The position numbers were made by a program, and so were the translations under genes. 64,000 nucleotides of DNA from Symsagittifera roscoffensis (lineage: Eukaryota; Xenacoelomorpha; Acoela; Convolutidae). Below are positions 58,550-64,000 of this stretch, in pieces (the stretch's first letter is position 1; each line of letters starts with the position of its first letter). The notes beneath the pieces were generated by a model. That model searched no databases and was not told where the DNA came from. It saw nothing but the letters and a program-made list of their open reading frames with translations. The stretch spans positions 12,374,368 to 12,438,367 of the forward strand of contig NC_087063.1 in NCBI RefSeq assembly GCF_963678635.1. Reading direction: 5' to 3'.

Positions 58550-60600
58550 TAGTTGCACGACAATGATTGCTATCTCATAATAACAAAACTCAAAAGCTTA
58601 CAAAATTGTAAAAGTTGTTTAGAGAGTGAAAATTCCTTATGAACTTTCTAACAAACCCCGGCTATTTTAATTCTTCTCAAATACTTATGCCAAACTATGC
58701 ACAAATAATCTTAACATAGCCAAAAAATACACGATAATGCAATACTTAATGAAATATCATCTTGGTCATAAGCCACACCCAGGTGAAAACTTATCTAATT
58801 TAATGAAAAAGAAAGACTGATTGGCTGATATTAAAATTCAGATAAAATTATGAGGAACATCAATCGTTTTTTAATCAAATGCGCATTAAACTAAAACAGA
58901 AAACCTTTGCTCTGTCGTAGCTTCCATCTATGCGAAGACACGGACGACCCATGACGACGAAAATAGCAACTCGCTCTTTCAAAGCTTAGTGTAGAGGCCA
59001 CTTGCAGTTCCAAAGAGTGGAAACAGTTCACAGAAAACCTCTTCATTATAGTGTCAGATTTAGACACAGTTGAAAAATGTAATATATCAGTTGCGTTTCA
59101 CTCACGGTCACACTTTAAAGCTAATCTGTTTTGTTTGATAGAGTCCATGAACGATCTGAAACGAAACAAATGTGTTTCTGGACTAACATATTGATTTATG
59201 TCTTTTTCAGTTTATCATATCTATCTAATATTAACAGGTTTGAAACTAATTCTTTTTCATCTGCCCCAGTTCCACTCCCTCAGAATTCCTACTAACAGTG
59301 GAACAATGGCACCGCCAGCTGTTTTCAGACGGTTTTGCTCGAGGACCAGATATCTTTAATTTGGGCAGTGTAGTTACAATTTAAAGATCCCAATTTAAAC
59401 ACCGAGTAAATTTTAACATCTTTACTCTTATTGCACTGAAGCTGCATTTCGAGATCTCCGCTGATAATTACTTCAGATTAATGCAAGAATGAGGGATTTG
59501 AATGGAATCCAGAAAAGCCCTTTATGAAAACGTCTACAACTTTCGTCTAATCGCAGTTAGAAAACGTTTCTTCGGCATATTATAATGGGGCTATTCTGTC
59601 ATGATTGAGGGACCGATTTATGTAAGATTTCCCACAAATCAGAACCGTTCGAAGTTCCTATTCGCTGAATGGTTTTGGCACAAACCCGGAGCCAAAATTG
59701 GCAAAAATTAACACGATATATCACAAACAAAAAATAAGTCGGAAAAAACTTAGACTGTTGAAAAAACTAGGTAAACCAAGTGTAAAAAAAAAACTAGGCG
59801 GCACGAAAAAGCGGCAATTTTAGCGGCATGAAAAATGTGGTTTCAAAAATTGGACTTTGACATTTCCGAGACTCATTGCTTTTTGTGTGAACAACTAAGA
59901 CATAGCCGCTCATGCAGAAGGGATCCACGTAACCTGTAATTTTGATTGAAACCAAAATCTCAGATTTGGGAGGGTAGTTCTCGAGAAAATTCAAAAACAA
60001 AACGGTCAAAAAATAAAAATTTTGACTTTCGGAGGGCCATAACTTTGGATGTCAGAAAAAATATGCTTATGCAGGGAGCTGGTTCTATTCATTCAAACTA
60101 AAAAAAAGACGAATAAAAAATCAAAAATATGGGTCAAATATTCCCCCTCACTTGTTCAAGGCTGTATACAGAGGGGCCTAAAAAGAGAGTAAAAAGAGAC
60201 ACTAAGGGAGTATGCAGGCACACAAGGGAATTGGCGGTCTTTCAATTGATACCCCTTCTTTGAAAATCAGTAGAAATTTCTGGGCAAACAAAAATTTTCC
60301 AATTAATTAAGAAATAACTTTCCATAACGAAACAAAAAAAAAATTTCAGCAAACCAATTGGTAAACATACAACCGACTTGAAAAATTAGGTCATTAAGTC
60401 GATAAAAAATATGCCGAAATAATTTGGGCCGAGGAACTTTTTTAGCGAAATAGAAAAAAAAAGGAAGTACGAAGACAATATAAATAGAATTACAAATTGT
60501 AGCAGTAAACCAAACACAACGCAACATTTAAAAAAACAGCGCGCAGCAAAAAAAAAACGATTCCAGATGTGACAACAAAGCCGACAACAGATAAACAGAC
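58550..60600. other. Region with no recognised gene
   Basis: No domain motif seen in any frame. Short open frames at 59794-60009 (-) and 60303-60527 (-) have no recognisable features. Confidence 0.35.
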
Positions 60601-60634
60601 AAAAAATTGACCGATAACTTGTTTGAAAAGAGAG

Positions 60635-60720
60635 ATCCTGGTCAGATTCGAACCCAGGATCTTTGCCGTCCCAGGCATATTCGTTACCTTCAGGTTAAGT
60701 TGGCCGAGAAAGCATACAAG
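60635..60720 (-). pseudogene. tRNA-like sequence with strong B box
   Basis: On the minus strand GATCCTGGGTTCGAATCTGACCAGGATC contains a consensus B box (GGTTCGAATC). TGCCTGGGACGGCA upstream could form a short anticodon-like hairpin, and TCGGCCAACTTAACC is a weak A-box candidate. The acceptor stem is absent. Relic or tRNA-derived repeat; isotype not assignable. Confidence 0.4.
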
Positions 60721-60870
60721 TTTGAAGCAGGGTGATTCATTGAACCAGGATACAAGTGATTCTGCTAAACTAGTTGTTAAGATGAAAAAAAAATCGTTAT
60801 TCCGGTTTGATAACGCTTGCTAATCGCAAGCGTAATTATAGCATGTCACTATGTGCAGATGGTGGCGTCC

Positions 60871-61543
60871 CTCATGCTTGAAGGAACGAATGCTTGAAAT
60901 GAATTTTAGCTTACTTTCAGCCAATCAGAATTGAGTATTCAAAATCTCGAAGTAAATCGCGAAAATCTCAAAGTAAGAAAATAAATCCAGGCCATTAGTG
61001 TTAATATTGACCGATTAAATAATAAGCAGATAAGTTTTCAAGACTGAAAAATTCTTAGGATTTTGTCCTCATTAATCTTGATGTTTATCGGAATAGTATT
61101 GCGGTTGTAACCCGCAATTTGTAATATTTTTGATTATTTTCCACTGATTTAATACGTTTTCTGTTAATATTGACTTTGATTTTGTGAGAAAGGCATTTAG
61201 CCAATAGAAACGCTTAGCGATTTGGATTAGTTGAAATTTTTCAAGCATTCGGTCCTTCAAGCATGAGAACCCTCCCCTGTGCAGATTTATTTAATTTTGT
61301 GTAGTGTTTTTCTATTTTTCCTCGATCGATATCTTTGAAACTATACGTTCTTTCCAATGCGTCTTGAGTCGGCAATATTTAACCATCGTGTATCTGCAAT
61401 CTGCTTATTTTTCTATCGGCCAATATTAATTTTAATAGCCTAGATTTATTTGCTTTCTTTGAGACTTTTGAGATTTATTTGAGACTTCAGAATACTCCGT
61501 TCAGATAGGCTAAAATAAACATTCAATCATTCGGTCTCTTCAT
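60871..61543. mobile_element. Inverted-repeat (fold-back/MITE-like) element
   Basis: 60871-61034 matches the complement of 61399-61543: GAACGAATGCTTGAA / ACCGAATGATTGAA, TTTTAGC, GAGTATTC, CTCAAAG-AA, AAATAAATC-AGGC-ATTA, and ATAATAAGCAGAT. A further inverted copy of just the outer 29 bp (CTCATGCTTGAAGGAACG type) lies inside at 61239-61267. The centre has no transposase-like frame. Its right edge coincides with the start of the 1,269-bp tandem duplication. Confidence 0.6.
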
Positions 61544-62811
61544 CAGAAGAGACGCCATCAATGATATTTTCAGATCTTCACTTAAATATCTTGTCGGCGG
61601 TGTAATCTGAGTTGTAGGCCAGTGTATCGATGTAACAGTAAACCGAAAAAGAAAAACAGGATGACCAGGTCAGTAAGACAGAAATGCGGTTTACTGATCT
61701 AAGTTTGTTCAATTACGCACTCATATTAGAATGAAGCAAAAGAGCCACTAAAAGAGAGCTCTAATTTATACAAGATGGGCTGGAAAAAATCGTAATATAA
61801 CAAAAATCGTGATATAACATCAAGTTTATAAGAAATTGATTCGGCAGTTTATGCCAGTGTTACATAACTCGATTTAATGATCTTGTAATTTACAGACACT
61901 TGAGTTAGCTGGACGCACCCATGAAGTGTTTTGTACCGGTTTTCGGAGAAAGTAAGAAAAATTTGTTTACAGGGCTGATTCTTTTTTACGCAGACAATTT
62001 CGATATATTAACTAGCAGGTTTTGACCGCTGATTTTTCATATAGTCTGAAAATTATTGTATTCGGAGCAAAACGTAAAAAGATACGTGAGCTTTGACTGT
62101 TTTTTTTTTTGCAAAAAAATGACGATGCGCATTAGCTACCAGTGGTAATAATCTGCACAAAAATCTTTTCGAATTGAATTTAGGCAAACTAACAGGGAGG
62201 AATGAGAATTCGCTTTTTTCAATGTTTTAATATCTCTCTGGTAAATTTATTTTTATCATCGCATTTCTATCTTTTTGTTCGGCAATTTTTGAGTTGGGAT
62301 ATGAAGTGAGTTTACGGAGGCGGAGCATTGAGCAGAATGGTTCAAGAGCACAACGCTTCCAAGAGCTGTAATCCGAAGCAATATTATTAGATTGTGAGAA
62401 TTCTATTCGTGAAAACTCTTCCCGTGGCCTGGCGGTGGAACTACTGTGCGCGCTTTAGCACATCGTACCCGTAATTTTAGCACTGCGTTTTCGCACTTTG
62501 CGCCAAGCGTTTTCATAACACTTTCGTGTCTGTGAACTCGCAAGCATGCAACGCGTACCAGCCTGATCGAACTATACATATCGTTCTGCATTTAGACCCT
62601 TTCTTGTTTTGAACCATTATTGTTCCGACTTTCGAAGAAAATGAAGAATATTTATTCTCGGTGTGGTTTTCTTATACCTACCAATTTTCTATGGAAATTT
62701 TCTCTGGGTGGATCGCTCCTTTGATCTGCGTGTTCACGGAAGGTTCGCTTTCACCGCTATACTACCCTGACTTGTCGTTGGCCGTAAAAAGATCTCGCAC
62801 CACAAAATTGT
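61543..62811. repeat. 1,269-bp tandem duplication, first copy
   Basis: Runs from TCAGAAGAGACGCCATCAATG to CACCACAAAATTGT and then starts again. Contains an open frame of 62 codons at 62403-62591 (-), Arg/Val-rich with no known motif, and one at 62661-62879 (+) that crosses the junction. I recognise neither. Confidence 0.9.
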
Positions 62812-64000
62812 TCAGAAGAGACGCCATCAATGATATTTTCAGATCTTCACTTAAATATCTTGTCGGCGGTGTAATCTGAGTTGTAGGCCAGTGTATCGAT
62901 GTAACAGTAAACCGAAAAAGAAAAACAGGATGACCAGGTCAGTAAGACAGAAATGCGGTTTACTGATCTAAGTTTGTTCAATTACGCACTCATATTAGAA
63001 TGAAGCAAAAGAGCCACTAAAAGAGAGCTCTAATTTATACAAGATGGGCTGGAAAAAATCGTAATATAACAAAAATCGTGATATAACATCAAGTTTATAA
63101 GAAATTGATTCGGCAGTTTATGCCAGTGTTACATAACTCGATTTAATGATCTTGTAATTTACAGACACTTGAGTTAGCTGGACGCACCCATGAAGTGTTT
63201 TGTACCGGTTTTCGGAGAAAGTAAGAAAAATTTGTTTACAGGGCTGATTCTTTTTTACGCAGACAATTTCGATATATTAACTAGCAGGTTTTGACCGCTG
63301 ATTTTTCATATAGTCTGAAAATTATTGTATTCGGAGCAAAACGTAAAAAGATACGTGAGCTTTGACTGTTTTTTTTTTTGCAAAAAAATGACGATGCGCA
63401 TTAGCTACCAGTGGTAATAATCTGCACAAAAATCTTTTCGAATTGAATTTAGGCAAACTAACAGGGAGGAATGAGAATTCGCTTTTTTCAATGTTTTAAT
63501 ATCTCTCTGGTAAATTTATTTTTATCATCGCATTTCTATCTTTTTGTTCGGCAATTTTTGAGTTGGGATATGAAGTGAGTTTACGGAGGCGGAGCATTGA
63601 GCAGAATGGTTCAAGAGCACAACGCTTCCAAGAGCTGTAATCCGAAGCAATATTATTAGATTGTGAGAATTCTATTCGTGAAAACTCTTCCCGTGGCCTG
63701 GCGGTGGAACTACTGTGCGCGCTTTAGCACATCGTACCCGTAATTTTAGCACTGCGTTTTCGCACTTTGCGCCAAGCGTTTTCATAACACTTTCGTGTCT
63801 GTGAACTCGCAAGCATGCAACGCGTACCAGCCTGATCGAACTATACATATCGTTCTGCATTTAGACCCTTTCTTGTTTTGAACCATTATTGTTCCGACTT
63901 TCGAAGAAAATGAAGAATATTTATTCTCGGTGTGGTTTTCTTATACCTACCAATTTTCTATGGAAATTTTCTCTGGGTGGATCGCTCCTTTGATCTGCGT
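62812..64000. repeat. 1,269-bp tandem duplication, second copy (cut by window end)
   Basis: Reads as identical to the first copy wherever I compared them, up to the window end at position 1,189 of the unit. Further copies may follow outside the window. Confidence 0.9.

Overview
This is eukaryotic, almost certainly invertebrate nuclear DNA. It is strongly AT-rich, has a spliced gene with introns as short as 43 nt, polymerase III tRNA genes with A and B boxes, and large tandem and inverted repeats. There is no bacterial-style gene packing. I cannot name the taxon. Very little of the window codes for protein.

Layout. (1) 1-4.6 kb: a minus-strand exon of an unidentified small secreted protein (369-725), then the 3' part of a minus-strand gene for the mitochondrial rRNA 2'-O-methyltransferase MRM2 (FtsJ/RrmJ family), exons at 3006-3098, 2388-2544, 2134-2280 and 1811-2090. 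All splice phases agree. The next upstream exon occurs twice: a damaged copy at 4562-4657 and an intact, phase-compatible copy at 45362-45469. (2) About 4.8-43.4 kb: a macrosatellite-like tandem array of complex 1.1-3.9 kb units. Most units carry two tRNA-Gln-derived sequences in a fixed order, one of a TTG-anticodon lineage and one of a CTG-anticodon lineage about 0.65-0.85 kb downstream. I count 12 TTG-lineage and 13 CTG-lineage copies plus one 3' fragment. Some are structurally perfect, others degraded or with altered anticodons. (3) 43.8-46.1 kb: a second copy of the DNA around the 4.4-5.2 kb exon, so the array is flanked by direct repeats each holding an MRM2 exon. (4) 46.95-53.35 kb: a large inverted repeat with roughly 2.8-3 kb arms, a 0.6 kb spacer, and CT-rich (GA-rich in the other arm) low-complexity blocks. 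(5) 53.6-55.1 kb: a short tandem array of about 0.25-0.28 kb units carrying a type II tRNA-Leu-like gene. (6) 55-64 kb: mostly non-coding DNA with candidate small inverted-repeat elements, a possible short first exon, and an apparently exact 1,269-bp tandem duplication running off the right end.

How it fits together. The best reading is that MRM2 is interrupted by a roughly 42-kb intron filled by an expanding and contracting antisense tRNA-Gln array, the exon copy inside the array's left flank being a dead duplicate. Internal junctions lie at sequence blocks present twice per unit, which explains variable unit length and loss of tRNAs by unequal recombination. All statements come from reading by eye; percent identities and folding scores were not computed.
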